The notes: a model not told the origin generated them from the sequence alone. Numbered from the stretch's first letter, positions 33,976-43,657 are shown. The stretch: DNA of 64,000 bases from Varunaivibrio sulfuroxidans (GCF_029318635.1 NZ_CP119676.1:884614-948613), one strand, 5' to 3'. Program-made: numbers and translations.

Positions 33976-34737
33976 ATGATGAGCGAAATTCTCCCCCTTG
34001 AATTGAAAAACGTCTGCTTTCGCGTCGACACGATGCCCTTGATCAAGGACATGAACCTGCGCATCGAGAGCGCCAGGCGGGTATTGATTTTAGGGCCAAA
34101 CGGCGCCGGGAAGAGCCTCCTCTTGCGCATTTGTCATGGACTGGTGCGCCCCAGCGAGGGGCAAGTGATCTGGCACGGCGACGCCGTCGATCCCGCACGC
34201 CACCAGGCGATGGTTTTTCAAAGACCGGTGATGCTGCGCCGTTCGGTGCGCGCCAACGTAGCCTATGCCCTGACGCTGAGGGGGATCGACGCCCGCCATC
34301 GCCGCGACATCGTCGATGAAGCCCTCGAACGCACCGGAATCCGCCGGCTCGCCGACCGGTCCGCCCGGACGCTGTCCTTCGGCGAGCAACAAAAATTGGC
34401 GTTTTCACGCATTTGGGCGCTGAAACCCAAAGTGCTTTTTTTGGACGAACCGACCGCCAGCCTCGATCCTTCGGCGACCCACGTTATCGAGAACGTAATC
34501 AACGCCATACATGCCCTGGGGACCACCATCGTCATGGTTTCGCACGATTTCGGTCAGGCCGAACGTTTGGCCGACGAGGTGTTGTTCCTCCATCGCGGGC
34601 GCCTACTCGAACAATCTCCGGCGAAGGCTTTCTTCAAGGAACCGAAAAACGACCTGGCGCAAGCCTTCATGAACGGGAAGCTTCTGTGGTGGCGGCGGGG
34701 CAGCGGTCCGCGGCGCGACCCTATTCACAATCGCTAG
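33976..34737 (+). CDS. tupC: TupC-like ABC ATPase (tungstate-type)
   Basis: A 253-residue ABC ATPase: Walker A GPNGAGKS (with Leu instead of Thr after Ser), Q loop VFQRPVMLRRSV, signature LSFGEQQKLAF, Walker B VLFLDEPTASLD and switch His in VSHDFGQAERLAD. The signature differs from the common LSGGQ by Phe and Glu. The best start is one of two adjacent ATG codons (33976 or 33979). It pairs with the upstream permease. A tungstate substrate is inferred from that partner. Confidence 0.78.
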   Translation: MMSEILPLELKNVCFRVDTMPLIKDMNLRIESARRVLILGPNGAGKSLLLRICHGLVRPSEGQVIWHGDAVDPARHQAMVFQRPVMLRRSVRANVAYALTLRGIDARHRRDIVDEALERTGIRRLADRSARTLSFGEQQKLAFSRIWALKPKVLFLDEPTASLDPSATHVIENVINAIHALGTTIVMVSHDFGQAERLADEVLFLHRGRLLEQSPAKAFFKEPKNDLAQAFMNGKLLWWRRGSGPRRDPIHNR

Positions 34738-34960
34738 GCTGCCCGAGCATTGGGTTCCCCAAACGCCAACCTCTCCGAAACCACGATCCGGGGCGTAAAA
34801 ACGCCCAAAAAAGCGTAATTTCGTGACGATCCCTTTACATTTTTCTTTCGTGGCGTTATCAGCGCGATAAAATATTCACGCACGGACAAACGTCGCGCGG
34901 GCGGGGATTGGCGTACGTTGCGCTATTCGCCCCGACAAAATAGGACAAAGGTAGACTATC

Positions 34961-35920
34961 ATGAAGGCTCTGCGTCTTGGTCTTCTCGCCCTGATGGCGA
35001 GTATTATGCCTCTTGCGGCCCAGGGGGCGGAAAAATCCGTCGCCATTACCCAGATCGTCGCCCATCCCGCCCTCGACGCCTGTCGCAAGGGCATCAAGGA
35101 CGCCCTGGCCGACGCCGGATACGTCGCCGGGAAAAACCTGAAGTGGACGTACGAAAGCGCCCAAGGCAGTCCCACCACGGCGGCCCAAGTCGCGCAGAAA
35201 TTCATCGGCGAAGCCCCCGATGTAATCGTCGCTATCGCCACCCCCTCGGCGCAGAGCGTGGCCGCCAACACCAAAACCATCCCCTTGGTGTTCAGCGCCG
35301 TGACCGACCCGGTGGGGGCTAAACTGGTCTCCAACATGGAACACCCCGGTAAAAATATTACCGGCGTCACCGACCTGTCGCCGATCGGCGCGCACATGCG
35401 CCTGATCAAGCGCATCGTCCCGACGGTGAAACGCTTGGGGATCGTCTATAACCCCGGCGAAGCCAACTCGGTATCGCTGGTCAATCTGGTGAAGAGCGAG
35501 GCTCCCAAGATCGGGATGTCCGTGGTCGAGGCGGCGGCCTATAAATCCAGCGACGTGCTCGACGCCACCCGGTCCCTGGTCGGCAAGGTGGACGCCATTT
35601 ATATTCCCACCGACAACACCGTCGTTTCGGCCTTCGAGGGCGTGGTCAAGGTCGCCGAAGAGGCGAAAATCCCCCTCTTCGCCGCCGACACCGACTCGGT
35701 GAAGCGCGGCGCCATCGCCGCCGCCGGTTTTAACTATTACGATGTCGGGCGGCAGACCGGGGCCATGGTCGCCCGTATTCTGAACGGTGAAAAACCCGGC
35801 GACATGGCGGTCGAGGGCGTCTCCAAGACCGAACTGTACCTAAACCTTCGCGCCGCCGCCAAGATGGGCGTCACCGTTCCCACCGACATCGTCAAAGAAG
35901 CCAAGGACGTGATCCGCTAA
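34961..35920 (+). CDS. TrpX-like ABC substrate-binding protein
   Basis: A 319-residue periplasmic protein with a signal peptide (MKALRLGLLALMASIMPLAA then QGAEKSVAI). It belongs to the ABC_sub_bind family (PF04392-type, TrpX): IVAHPALDACRKGIKDAL, GKNITGVTD, VDAIYIPTDNTVVSA and GFNYYDVGRQTGAMVARIL. TrpX relatives bind aromatic amino acids in streptococci, but the ligand here is unknown. It starts a three-gene transporter operon with the permease and ATPase that follow. Confidence 0.88.
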   Translation: MKALRLGLLALMASIMPLAAQGAEKSVAITQIVAHPALDACRKGIKDALADAGYVAGKNLKWTYESAQGSPTTAAQVAQKFIGEAPDVIVAIATPSAQSVAANTKTIPLVFSAVTDPVGAKLVSNMEHPGKNITGVTDLSPIGAHMRLIKRIVPTVKRLGIVYNPGEANSVSLVNLVKSEAPKIGMSVVEAAAYKSSDVLDATRSLVGKVDAIYIPTDNTVVSAFEGVVKVAEEAKIPLFAADTDSVKRGAIAAAGFNYYDVGRQTGAMVARILNGEKPGDMAVEGVSKTELYLNLRAAAKMGVTVPTDIVKEAKDVIR

Positions 35921-35967
35921 AACGGGGTTCACGAAAAACGGGTGACACACTTTAACCAGGACGCGCG

Positions 35968-36873
35968 ATGAGTTCATTTGCCTTTCTCGGCGCGATCGAG
36001 ACCGGACTGCTGTTCGGTCTCGTTGCGCTTGGGGTCTTTCTTTCCTTTCGGGTGTTGGAATTTCCCGACCTCACCGTTGACGGCAGTTTTCCGTTGGGGG
36101 CGGCGGTGTCGGCGAGCCTGATCGTCTCGGGGGTGAACCCCTATCTGGCGACACTGGCGGCGATCGGGGCCGGCGCCCTGGCGGGCCTGATGACCGCGTG
36201 GCTCAACGTGCGCCTGAAAATTCTCCATCTTTTGGCGTCGATCCTGACCATGATCGCGCTCTATTCGATCAATCTTCGCATTATGGGGCGCCCCAATATC
36301 GCCCTGCTGGGCGACGATACGGTCTTCACGGTGCTGCAAAACTTGCCCATCGCGATGCATATCGCCACCCCCATCGTGCTCGCCGTCGTCGTCTTGGTCG
36401 TCAAAATCGCCCTCGACTTTTTTCTTTCTTCGCAATTGGGGTTGGCGATGCGCGCCACCGGCATTAACGATCGCATGGCCCGCGCCCAGGGTGTAAACAC
36501 GAAATTTCATATTCTCCTGGGGATGGCGATCAGCAACGCCCTCGTCGCCCTCGCCGGCGCCCTGTTCGCACAAAGCCAGGGCTTCGCCGACGTCACCTTA
36601 GGCGTCGGCGTGATCGTCGTCGGCCTGGCGGCGGTGATCGGCGGCGAGGCGATCGTCCCGCCACGCACCGTGTTTCTGGCGACGCTGGGCTGCGTCATCG
36701 GTTCGATCCTCTATCGCTTGGCGATGGCGTTGGCCCTGAACGCCGATTTCATCGGCCTGAAGACCCAGGATTTGAACTTGATCACCGCGGTCCTGGTGAC
36801 CCTCGCCATGGTCTTGCCGGGTATGCGCAATCCCCTACGCCCGCGCCGCGCGAAAGGGCCACCTCATGATTGA
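35968..36873 (+). CDS. ABC permease, TrpY-like
   Basis: A 301-residue membrane protein of the BPD_transp_2 class with about eight to ten hydrophobic segments. The N-terminal LSFRVLEFPDLTVDGSFPLG and ATPase-contact loop AMRATGINDRMARAQGV are typical of permeases that serve TrpX-like binding proteins. It begins 47 bases after the binding-protein stop. Its end overlaps the ATPase gene by eight bases. Confidence 0.88.
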   Translation: MSSFAFLGAIETGLLFGLVALGVFLSFRVLEFPDLTVDGSFPLGAAVSASLIVSGVNPYLATLAAIGAGALAGLMTAWLNVRLKILHLLASILTMIALYSINLRIMGRPNIALLGDDTVFTVLQNLPIAMHIATPIVLAVVVLVVKIALDFFLSSQLGLAMRATGINDRMARAQGVNTKFHILLGMAISNALVALAGALFAQSQGFADVTLGVGVIVVGLAAVIGGEAIVPPRTVFLATLGCVIGSILYRLAMALALNADFIGLKTQDLNLITAVLVTLAMVLPGMRNPLRPRRAKGPPHD

Positions 36874-37660
36874 AGCCAAGGGCCTGCACGTCACCTTCAA
36901 CCCCGGAACCCCGATGCAAACCCGCGCCATGCGTGGCATCGACCTAACCATTTCCGAAGGCGAATTCGTCACCGTGATCGGCTCCAACGGGGCCGGAAAA
37001 AGCACCTTCCTGAACGCGCTGGCCGGAGAAATCATCGTTGACCACGGCCACATCGTGATTGACGGCGACGACGTCACGAAATGGCCCACGGCGCGCCGCG
37101 CCGGGCGGGTCGCGCGCGTCTTCCAAGACCCCTTGGGGGGAAGCTGCGCCAATCTGACCATCGCCGAAAACATGGCCCTGGCCGCATCCAGGGGCAAGCG
37201 CCGCCGCCTATGGCCGGCCCTGACCCACACCATGCGCGAGACTTTCAAGGCGCGCATCCACGAATTGGACCTGGGTCTGGAAAATCGCCTCAACGACAAG
37301 ATGGAATTGCTGTCGGGCGGACAGCGTCAGGCCGTCAGTCTGCTGATGGCGACCTTGCGGCCGATGAAAATCCTCCTCCTCGACGAGCACACCGCCGCGC
37401 TCGACCCGAAGACGGCGGCCTTCATCTTGGATCTGACCCGCACCATCGTCCGCGAACGCCGCCTGACCACGGTGATGGTCACCCACTCCATGCGTCAGGC
37501 CTTGGATATCGGAGATCGCACCGTGATGCTGCACGAGGGACGGGTCGTGCTCGACGTATCGGGAAGCGAGCGCCGGGGGTTAACGATCGAAGACCTGCTG
37601 CACATGTTCGAAAAGGTGCGTGGGGAAACCATCGACGACGACGCCCTGCTCCTAGGCTAA
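36866..37660 (+). CDS. ABC ATPase, TrpZ-like
   Basis: A 264-residue ATPase with Walker A GSNGAGKST, Q loop FQDPLGGSC, signature LLSGGQRQAVSL, Walker B ILLLDEHTAALDP (His in place of the usual Pro) and switch VTHSMRQALDIGD. It is the last gene of the TrpXYZ-like operon, overlapping the permease gene by eight bases. ATPase activity for uptake of the ligand bound by the upstream protein is expected. Confidence 0.9.
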   Translation: MIEAKGLHVTFNPGTPMQTRAMRGIDLTISEGEFVTVIGSNGAGKSTFLNALAGEIIVDHGHIVIDGDDVTKWPTARRAGRVARVFQDPLGGSCANLTIAENMALAASRGKRRRLWPALTHTMRETFKARIHELDLGLENRLNDKMELLSGGQRQAVSLLMATLRPMKILLLDEHTAALDPKTAAFILDLTRTIVRERRLTTVMVTHSMRQALDIGDRTVMLHEGRVVLDVSGSERRGLTIEDLLHMFEKVRGETIDDDALLLG

Positions 37661-37783
37661 GCCCCGACGGATATACCCGCAGGAAAATTGGGGACGATTT
37701 TCAACGAAAGACGTATTATCTATTGACCAAGCGTTATATACATATTGACTTAACGATCACGAAACAAGGCGACGGCCATTCTC

Positions 37784-38812
37784 ATGGAAAAGCACGCTCA
37801 CAAGGATACGCAAACGCCATCCATGACCGACCCTTTTGGGCGGCGTATCCGTTATCTTCGCGTGTCGGTGACGGACCGCTGCGACTTCCGCTGTCAATAT
37901 TGCATGTCGGAAGACATGACCTTTTTGCCCAAAGCCGACATCCTGAGCCTTGAAGAACTCGATCGGGTCTGCAGCGCCTTCATCCGCCGAGGCGTGAAAA
38001 AACTCCGTCTGACGGGCGGCGAACCTCTGGTCCGGCGCGGCGTCATGGACTTGGTGCGCGAACTGTCGCGCCACTTGCGTAGCGGCGCCCTCGAAGAATT
38101 AACCTTGACCACCAACGCCAGCCAATTGGCCAAATACGCCCATCAGCTGGCCGGCCATGGCGTCAAGCGGGTCAACGTTTCCTTGGATACGCTGGATCCC
38201 AAAAAATTCGCCGAAATCACCCGCCGCGGCGCCCTCGATAAGGTCCTGAGCGGGATTGACGCGGCCCGGGACGCCGGGTTGAAAATTAAGATTAACACCG
38301 TCGCCTTGCGCGGATTCAATGAATTTGAGTTGGACGATCTCGTCATATGGTGCGCAAAACGAGGTTTCGACCTGACCTTTATCGAAACCATGCCGTTGGG
38401 CGATATTGGCGGCGATAGAACGGAACAATACCTCCCCCTGAGCACGGTGCGCGCACGCTTGTCGGCGCGCTGGACGCTTGTTGACAACAGCCATTTCTCC
38501 GGTGGCCCGGCGCGTTATGTCACCCTCGAAGAAAGTGGTCAAAGAATTGGCTTCATCACGCCGATGACCCACAATTTTTGCGATACCTGCAACCGCGTGC
38601 GCATAACGGCGACAGGAAAGTTATATATGTGCCTAGGTCAAGATAGCGCCGTTGACCTGCGTGAACCTTTGCGCCACAGCGAAAGCGACGTCGCCCTTAA
38701 CGCCGCCATCGACAAAGCCATCGCGCTTAAGCCCCGGGGGCACGATTTTACGATCGAGGAAGGTCGCTCCGGGCCCGCCGTCGCCCGACATATGAGCGTA
38801 ACCGGCGGATAG
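37784..38812 (+). CDS. moaA: GTP 3',8-cyclase MoaA
   Basis: A 342-residue radical-SAM enzyme for the first step of molybdenum cofactor synthesis. The [4Fe-4S] cluster motif is C33-x3-C37-x2-C40 (CDFRCQYC) after RVSVTDR; the second cluster site is C-x2-C-x13-C ([14 protein letters not shown] then LYMC). The C-terminal TGG is the usual activating Gly-Gly. The first 13 residues are poorly conserved, so a start at MTDPFGRR (37823) is possible. An upstream AT-rich patch (37700-37770) may be the promoter; I did not see a molybdenum-cofactor riboswitch. Confidence 0.95.
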   Translation: MEKHAHKDTQTPSMTDPFGRRIRYLRVSVTDRCDFRCQYCMSEDMTFLPKADILSLEELDRVCSAFIRRGVKKLRLTGGEPLVRRGVMDLVRELSRHLRSGALEELTLTTNASQLAKYAHQLAGHGVKRVNVSLDTLDPKKFAEITRRGALDKVLSGIDAARDAGLKIKINTVALRGFNEFELDDLVIWCAKRGFDLTFIETMPLGDIGGDRTEQYLPLSTVRARLSARWTLVDNSHFSGGPARYVTLEESGQRIGFITPMTHNFCDTCNRVRITATGKLYMCLGQDSAVDLREPLRHSESDVALNAAIDKAIALKPRGHDFTIEEGRSGPAVARHMSVTGG

Positions 38813-38866
38813 CCAGCATCATACGCATAGGGTATACTTCCCGCGCAATCGATCCGGCGGGACCTT

Positions 38867-39634
38867 ATGAAATTCAAAACCATCGCCTTCGTCGCGGCGC
38901 GCCAAAAAGAGGCGCAGGATGCTCTCGTTCGCTTGAAGGCGCGCTACAAACATGTTCCGCCCTCGCGCGCCGACATTATCGTCGCCCTAGGCGGGGACGG
39001 CTATATGTTGCGCACCTTGCACCACTACCTCAATAGGCGCGTTCCGATCTATGGCATGAACCGCGGGACGGTCGGCTTTTTGATGAACGCCTATCGCGAA
39101 ACGGGGCTTCTCAAACGGTTAGGCCGGGCCGAACCCGTGGAGCTGCATCCCCTGCGGATGATCGCAACCGACACCAAGGGGATCGTCCACGAGGCCCTCG
39201 CCATCAATGAAGTCTCTTTGCTGCGTCAGACCCGTCTCGCCGCGAAAATCCGCATCATCGTCGATGGCGTCACCCGATTGGAGGAAATGATCTGCGATGG
39301 CGTCCTCGTCTCCACGCCTGCCGGCAGCACCGCCTATAATCTTTCCGCCCACGGACCGATCATCCCGATCGGCGCGGGCGTGCTGGCGTTGACCCCGATC
39401 AGCGCTTTCCGTCCCCGGCGCTGGCGCGGCGCGCTCCTGCCGCATAACGCCGAAGTAACCTTCGACATACTCGACCCGGCGCAACGCCCGGTCAGCGCGG
39501 TCGCGGACGGCACCGAGGTGCGCCGGGTGCAATCGGTGAGCGTACGCGAGGATCGGGCGAACAAGCCGATCCTCTTGTTCGATCCGGAACACAACCTGGA
39601 GAACCGCATTCTCACCGAGCAGTTTTTACCCTAA
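38867..39634 (+). CDS. nadK: NAD kinase
   Basis: A 255-residue kinase that phosphorylates NAD to NADP. The GGDG motif ([14 protein letters not shown]) and NE/D motif ([10 protein letters not shown]) are present, followed by [10 protein letters not shown] and a C-terminal beta region. Length fits the short alphaproteobacterial form. It follows moaA by about 54 bases and may share its transcript. The start has [13 protein letters not shown]. Confidence 0.95.
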   Translation: MKFKTIAFVAARQKEAQDALVRLKARYKHVPPSRADIIVALGGDGYMLRTLHHYLNRRVPIYGMNRGTVGFLMNAYRETGLLKRLGRAEPVELHPLRMIATDTKGIVHEALAINEVSLLRQTRLAAKIRIIVDGVTRLEEMICDGVLVSTPAGSTAYNLSAHGPIIPIGAGVLALTPISAFRPRRWRGALLPHNAEVTFDILDPAQRPVSAVADGTEVRRVQSVSVREDRANKPILLFDPEHNLENRILTEQFLP

Positions 39635-39683
39635 ACCCGCGGACAGACCCCGATCTAACGCCAACACCCGGGAGAAAACACAA

Positions 39684-40034
39684 ATGACACCCCGAAACAA
39701 CACGATAAACTATATCGAATTTCCTCTCATCGACGCCAAGGAAACCCAGCGCTTTTATGCGCAGGCCTTCGGGTGGGAATTTACCGCCTGGGGCGAGGAC
39801 TACCTCGGCTTTAGCGGGGCCGGGATCGACGGCGGTTTCAACGCCGTGGATGACGCGAAACCGACCGAACCCGGCATCCTTGTGGTGTTATACGCCGACG
39901 ATCTAGAACGAAAAAATGAGCTCGTCGCCACCGCCGGGGGGGAAATCACCAAACCGATTTATGCCTTTCCCGGTGGGCGCAGGTTCCATTTCCGCGATCC
40001 CAACGGCAATGAACTGGCCGTCTGGTCGGCATGA
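39684..40034 (+). CDS. VOC-family (glyoxalase-like) protein
   Basis: A 116-residue single-domain protein with the pattern IEFPLIDAKETQRFYAQAFGW and FHFRDPNGNELAVWS, typical of the vicinal-oxygen-chelate fold. It probably binds a metal in a dimer. No partner gives its substrate. The start follows GGGAG with an A-rich spacer. Confidence 0.82.
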   Translation: MTPRNNTINYIEFPLIDAKETQRFYAQAFGWEFTAWGEDYLGFSGAGIDGGFNAVDDAKPTEPGILVVLYADDLERKNELVATAGGEITKPIYAFPGGRRFHFRDPNGNELAVWSA

Positions 40035-40264
40035 CCAATTCGCAAACCCAACACACACAACACTCTAAAACCCGGTAGAGCATCGGGCGACGTAAACGTG
40101 TCGTTATCGCCGCAGTCGAACGCATGCGTTCGCGGCTGTCTCCTCTTTTTGCACCCTCGACGCACAAATAAGGTGCAAAACTACAGCGCCTTGCCCACAT
40201 CTGAGAAAGGCGCCTCACGCCTGCGTTTTCGCGTAAAAAAAATAATAACGAGAGGACAACTCCC
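40035..40264. other. intergenic stretch with a 16-bp palindrome
   Basis: It contains CGAACGCATGCGTTCG (40117-40132), a perfect palindrome flanked by GCCGC and GCGGC arms and followed by TCTCCTCTTTTT. This could be a terminator for the nadK/VOC transcript or a protein-binding site. Confidence 0.5.
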
Positions 40265-40759
40265 ATGGCCGCAAAAACCGCCATAACCATAAAAACCTTC
40301 ACATTGCTTTTTGTATTCACGACCGTTCTAAGCGGCGCGCTTGGCCGCACGCCCATGGTCCACGCCGCGGACATCCCCCCCGGTCGCCCCGGCGCCCCAA
40401 CTCACGTCGATCGCACCATTACCCTAGCGATTAAGGACAAAGGCTTCGGCCCGAAAACCATCAAGGTTAGGGCGCATGAAACCGTTCGTTTCGTCGTTAA
40501 AAACCATGACAATATCCATCACGCATTCGTCCTGGGCGCAAAAAAGAACCCCGCGACGACCCCATCGGCCATGTTGGCCACGCTTGACGGCGAAGACGTT
40601 GAACTGACCCCGACGGCGCCCTGGTCCGTTGACATTCCCGCAGGCGCGAGTCGAGGCCTGATCTGGACTTTCGCGTCGGCGGGCGCGGTCACGTTTTACT
40701 GCACCCAACCCGGACACGAGGCCGAGGGCATGCACGGCACGATCTCCGTCATAAAATAA
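40265..40759 (+). CDS. secreted cupredoxin-like copper protein
   Basis: A 164-residue protein with a signal peptide (about 1-36, ending VHAADIP). The mature part is a cupredoxin: IKVRAHETVRFVV, first copper-ligand His in NIHHAF, and the C-x5-H-x4-M type second group in FYCTQPGHEAEGMHG. It may carry electrons or bind copper in the periplasm. A shortened relative follows. A ribosome-binding site AGAGGA precedes the start. Confidence 0.85.
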   Translation: MAAKTAITIKTFTLLFVFTTVLSGALGRTPMVHAADIPPGRPGAPTHVDRTITLAIKDKGFGPKTIKVRAHETVRFVVKNHDNIHHAFVLGAKKNPATTPSAMLATLDGEDVELTPTAPWSVDIPAGASRGLIWTFASAGAVTFYCTQPGHEAEGMHGTISVIK

Positions 40760-40812
40760 TTTTTCTCCCCTCAAGCCATGGAGGGGGAGCGTTCGCCCCC
40801 CCCCTTTCCCGA

Positions 40813-40843
40813 TTAGGGTCAGATTAATAGGTTCTGACCCTAA
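40813..40843. repeat. inverted repeat TTAGGGTCAGA / TCTGACCCTAA
   Basis: Eleven-base perfect arms (40813-40823 and 40833-40843) around a 9-base loop. It lies between two cupredoxin genes, after a G/C-rich stretch. No T run follows, so it is not a normal terminator; it may be a small palindromic repeat element. Confidence 0.7.
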
Positions 40844-40944
40844 ACCGACGGAAATAAAGCGGCGCGTTGACATTACGCCAACGGGAAGCTTTAGGCTCGT
40901 CTTCGATTATGACAATCAGAGTCACCGACAAGGGGGGTACATCT

Positions 40945-41277
40945 ATGAAAATGGACACCGCTTCGTTTCTCGGTTTATGCGTTTTGGTCTTAACAACGGT
41001 GCATGCGCCATCTGCGCGCGCGGAGGAATCGGTAACCTTCGGAGAAGCCGGCTCCGCCGCTCATGTCGATCGCACCGTCGTCGTCGAGATGAAGGCCATG
41101 GCGGAAAAAGGCATGACCGACACCATGACCGTACCTTGGGCGGTAAGCGTTCCTGCGGGTAAGACCAAAGAACTGATCTGGAAATTCGCGGGTCCCCCGA
41201 CCAAAATCAAGTTCGACTGCAACATTCCCGGTCATTACGAATCGGGCATGACCGGCGTTATCGACATCACAAAATAG
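40945..41277 (+). CDS. shortened cupredoxin-like secreted protein
   Basis: A 110-residue protein with a signal peptide (MKMDTASFLGLCVLVLTT, cleavage after ARA). It shares VDRTVVVEMK, the DxPAG-like VSVPAGKTKELIWKF and the C-terminal FDCNIPGHYESGMTG with the larger neighbour. The stretch of about 50 residues in the middle that holds the first ligand His in the neighbour is absent. It would therefore have Cys, His and Met but lack the first His. Start at 40945 after a G-rich site; a longer frame from 40867 lacks a signal peptide start. Confidence 0.75.
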   Translation: MKMDTASFLGLCVLVLTTVHAPSARAEESVTFGEAGSAAHVDRTVVVEMKAMAEKGMTDTMTVPWAVSVPAGKTKELIWKFAGPPTKIKFDCNIPGHYESGMTGVIDITK

Positions 41278-41291
41278 TCTTGTCGCTTCAC

Positions 41292-41324
41292 CACGCCACC
41301 GGCGCTTAATGCGCCGGTGGCGTG
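41292..41324. terminator. bidirectional terminator between cupredoxin and fadE genes
   Basis: A 14-bp perfect stem CACGCCACCGGCGC / GCGCCGGTGGCGTG with loop TTAAT lies between two convergent genes. A T run occurs about a dozen bases after the stem on the plus strand. Confidence 0.8.
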
Positions 41325-41354
41325 ATTCGGTGGGTTTTTCGCCCGCCTTGCAAT

Positions 41355-43637
41355 CTATCCCTTAAGGCCCTTGTACGTATCCGGAGAAAAGACATCAACC
41401 TGGATAACTTCCCAGCGCGCCTCTTCGGCGTCTTTGAGTTTCTGCGCTTCGTCGTCGTCGATCAGATCCGCCGCCTTCGCCTGATCGATCATATCCTCTA
41501 TCGGTCCCCTTTTCAGCGTTTTCCCACGGACCGCGGCCTGAATTTTTTTGCGCGTCGCATCCGTGGCCAGGATTTTATCCAGCGTCGCCTCAAGTCGGCC
41601 GAGGCCGTTTTTTTCGGCTTCGGGGATATGAATATCGGGGCTCAATTTTTCCCGCACCGAACTTCCGTCCGTAAGACTTCCGGCGACAGTTCTCGAAAGC
41701 GCGTCATTGACGGGTGCATAGCGCCCTCCCAGGGGGAAAATCACGACGCGCAGAAGTACGCGCGCCCACCACAGCGGAAAATTTCGCACCGCGGCGAGCA
41801 GGGCCTGTTCGCTCTGGAATAAGGCGTGCTCACATGCCCATCGCAAATGGGGCAATTGCGATGGCGGGCGTCCGTCGTCGTGAAATTGTTTGAGGGCGGC
41901 GCTGGCCATATACATCCAGGCCAACACATCGGCCATCCGCCCGGAAAAGCTTTCCTTGCGCTTCAGTGCGCCCCCCAAACTCATCAGGGCGACATCGGTG
42001 GCGAAGGCGAACCCGGCGCTGAGCCGGGTCAGGCGGCGATAATACTTCGCCTCGGGTCCCATCACCGGGGAATCTGCGAACATCGCCCCGCTAACGGCAT
42101 GGCCGAACGCCCGTCCCGCATTCTTGAAGATATGCAAGATATGACCAAAGAACGCTCGGTCGAAGGCCTCCATATCTTTGGCGGCGATCGCCTGGATTTC
42201 ATCTTGCACATAGGGATGACAGCGCATCGCCCCCTGACCGAAAACGATCAGCGAGCGCGTTAAAATATTCGCCCCCTCCACCGTGATCGCCACCGGGACG
42301 CCCAAATAACCCCGGCCCAAGATATTGCGCGGCCCCCGACAAATTTCGGCGCCGCCGCGAATATCCATGGCGTCGTTGACGCGATCGCGCATGCCCGCCG
42401 TCAGGTACGCCTTGACGATGGCCGAGATCACCGCCGGTTTTTCCCCGGCATCGACCGCGCCCGCCGTCAACCGCCGGGCGGCGTTCATGAAGTAGGCATA
42501 CCCACCGATGCGCGCCAGGGCCTCCTGGACCCCTTCGAAGCGCCCGATCGGCAGGCCGAATTGTTCGCGCACCACGCCATAGGCGCCGGCCACGCGGGCC
42601 GCCAGTTCGACCGCCCCCACCGAGAGCGCGGGCAGTGAGATCGAGCGTCCCGCCGCCAGACTTTCCATCAGCATGCGCCAGCCCTGGCCGACCCCTTCAC
42701 GCTCGCCGATCACGAATTCCAGGGGGATAAAGACCCCCTTGCCGCGCACCGGGCCGTTGTGAAAGGGCACCCCCATGGGATCGTGATGATCGCCGATTTC
42801 CAATCCTTTCAGCTTGCGCGGCAACAAGGCGCAGGTGATGCCCAGGTCCTCGACATCGCCGAGCAACCCGTCGGGATCATAGGCGCGAAACGCCAGACCG
42901 ATCACGGTCGCAACCGGGGCCAGCGTAATATAGCGCTTATCGAAATCGAGGCGCAGCCCCAAGACCTGCTTGCCGCCGTAACGCCCCTTGGCGACGACGC
43001 CCCGGCTGGCCCCGTTGGCGGCGTCGCTGCCCGCGCCCGGTTCGGTCAGGGCGAAGCAGGGAATATCGTCCCCGCTGGCCAGCTTCTTCAGGTATTTGTC
43101 CTTTTGCGCTTGTGTTCCATAGTGCACCAGCAATTCACCCGGCCCCAAGGAATTGGGCACCATCACGGTCACCGCGGCGGCGCTGCTGACGCTGGCGATC
43201 TTGGTCACCACGGCGGAATGGGCGATCGCCGAAAAGCCATGGCCGCCATATTCCTTGGGAATGATCATGCCGAATAGGCGATGTTTCTTGATCAACGCCC
43301 AGGCCTCGGGCGGCAGGTCCCGATCCTGGGCGATTAGCCAATCGTCCAGGGCGCGGCAAAATTCCTCGACCGGGCCGTCGAGATAGGCTTGTTCCTCGGC
43401 GCTAAGCCCCTGCGACGTAAAGGCGAGCAGCTTTTTCCAATCGGGTTTGCCGGAAAACAGATCGCCATCCCACCACACGGTGCCGGCCTCCAGGGCGATC
43501 CGTTCGGTCTCTCCGATGGCGGGCAACATGCGCCCGACCAAACGCATCAGCGGCGCCGAAATCAACGAGATGCGAAACGACGACACCCCGAACACCACAA
43601 TCAAGGCTATGACGATTACAATCACTATCCAGGTCAT
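41355..43637 (-). CDS. fadE: acyl-CoA dehydrogenase, FadE type
   Basis: A 760-residue protein with an N-terminal membrane anchor (TWIVIVIVIALIVVFGV). The dehydrogenase core follows: LFGMIIPKEYGGHGFS, FALTEPGAGSDAANGA (FAD/substrate site), VVREQFGLPIGRFEGVQEALA and DIRGGAEICRGPRNILGR. A long C-terminal extension of about 200 residues matches FadE of E. coli (814 residues). Oxidises acyl-CoA at the first step of beta-oxidation. The start at 43637 has AGGAGG six bases upstream; a longer frame to 43661 does not. It is the last gene of the fatty-acid cluster. Confidence 0.92.
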   Translation of the reverse strand: MTWIVIVIVIALIVVFGVSSFRISLISAPLMRLVGRMLPAIGETERIALEAGTVWWDGDLFSGKPDWKKLLAFTSQGLSAEEQAYLDGPVEEFCRALDDWLIAQDRDLPPEAWALIKKHRLFGMIIPKEYGGHGFSAIAHSAVVTKIASVSSAAAVTVMVPNSLGPGELLVHYGTQAQKDKYLKKLASGDDIPCFALTEPGAGSDAANGASRGVVAKGRYGGKQVLGLRLDFDKRYITLAPVATVIGLAFRAYDPDGLLGDVEDLGITCALLPRKLKGLEIGDHHDPMGVPFHNGPVRGKGVFIPLEFVIGEREGVGQGWRMLMESLAAGRSISLPALSVGAVELAARVAGAYGVVREQFGLPIGRFEGVQEALARIGGYAYFMNAARRLTAGAVDAGEKPAVISAIVKAYLTAGMRDRVNDAMDIRGGAEICRGPRNILGRGYLGVPVAITVEGANILTRSLIVFGQGAMRCHPYVQDEIQAIAAKDMEAFDRAFFGHILHIFKNAGRAFGHAVSGAMFADSPVMGPEAKYYRRLTRLSAGFAFATDVALMSLGGALKRKESFSGRMADVLAWMYMASAALKQFHDDGRPPSQLPHLRWACEHALFQSEQALLAAVRNFPLWWARVLLRVVIFPLGGRYAPVNDALSRTVAGSLTDGSSVREKLSPDIHIPEAEKNGLGRLEATLDKILATDATRKKIQAAVRGKTLKRGPIEDMIDQAKAADLIDDDEAQKLKDAEEARWEVIQVDVFSPDTYKGLKG

Positions 43638-43657
43638 TCGACCCTCCTTCTGTCGTC

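Noticed and set aside
37661-37783. Possible molybdenum-cofactor riboswitch before moaA
   Set aside because: The stretch is too short and AT-rich and lacks the expected paired elements.
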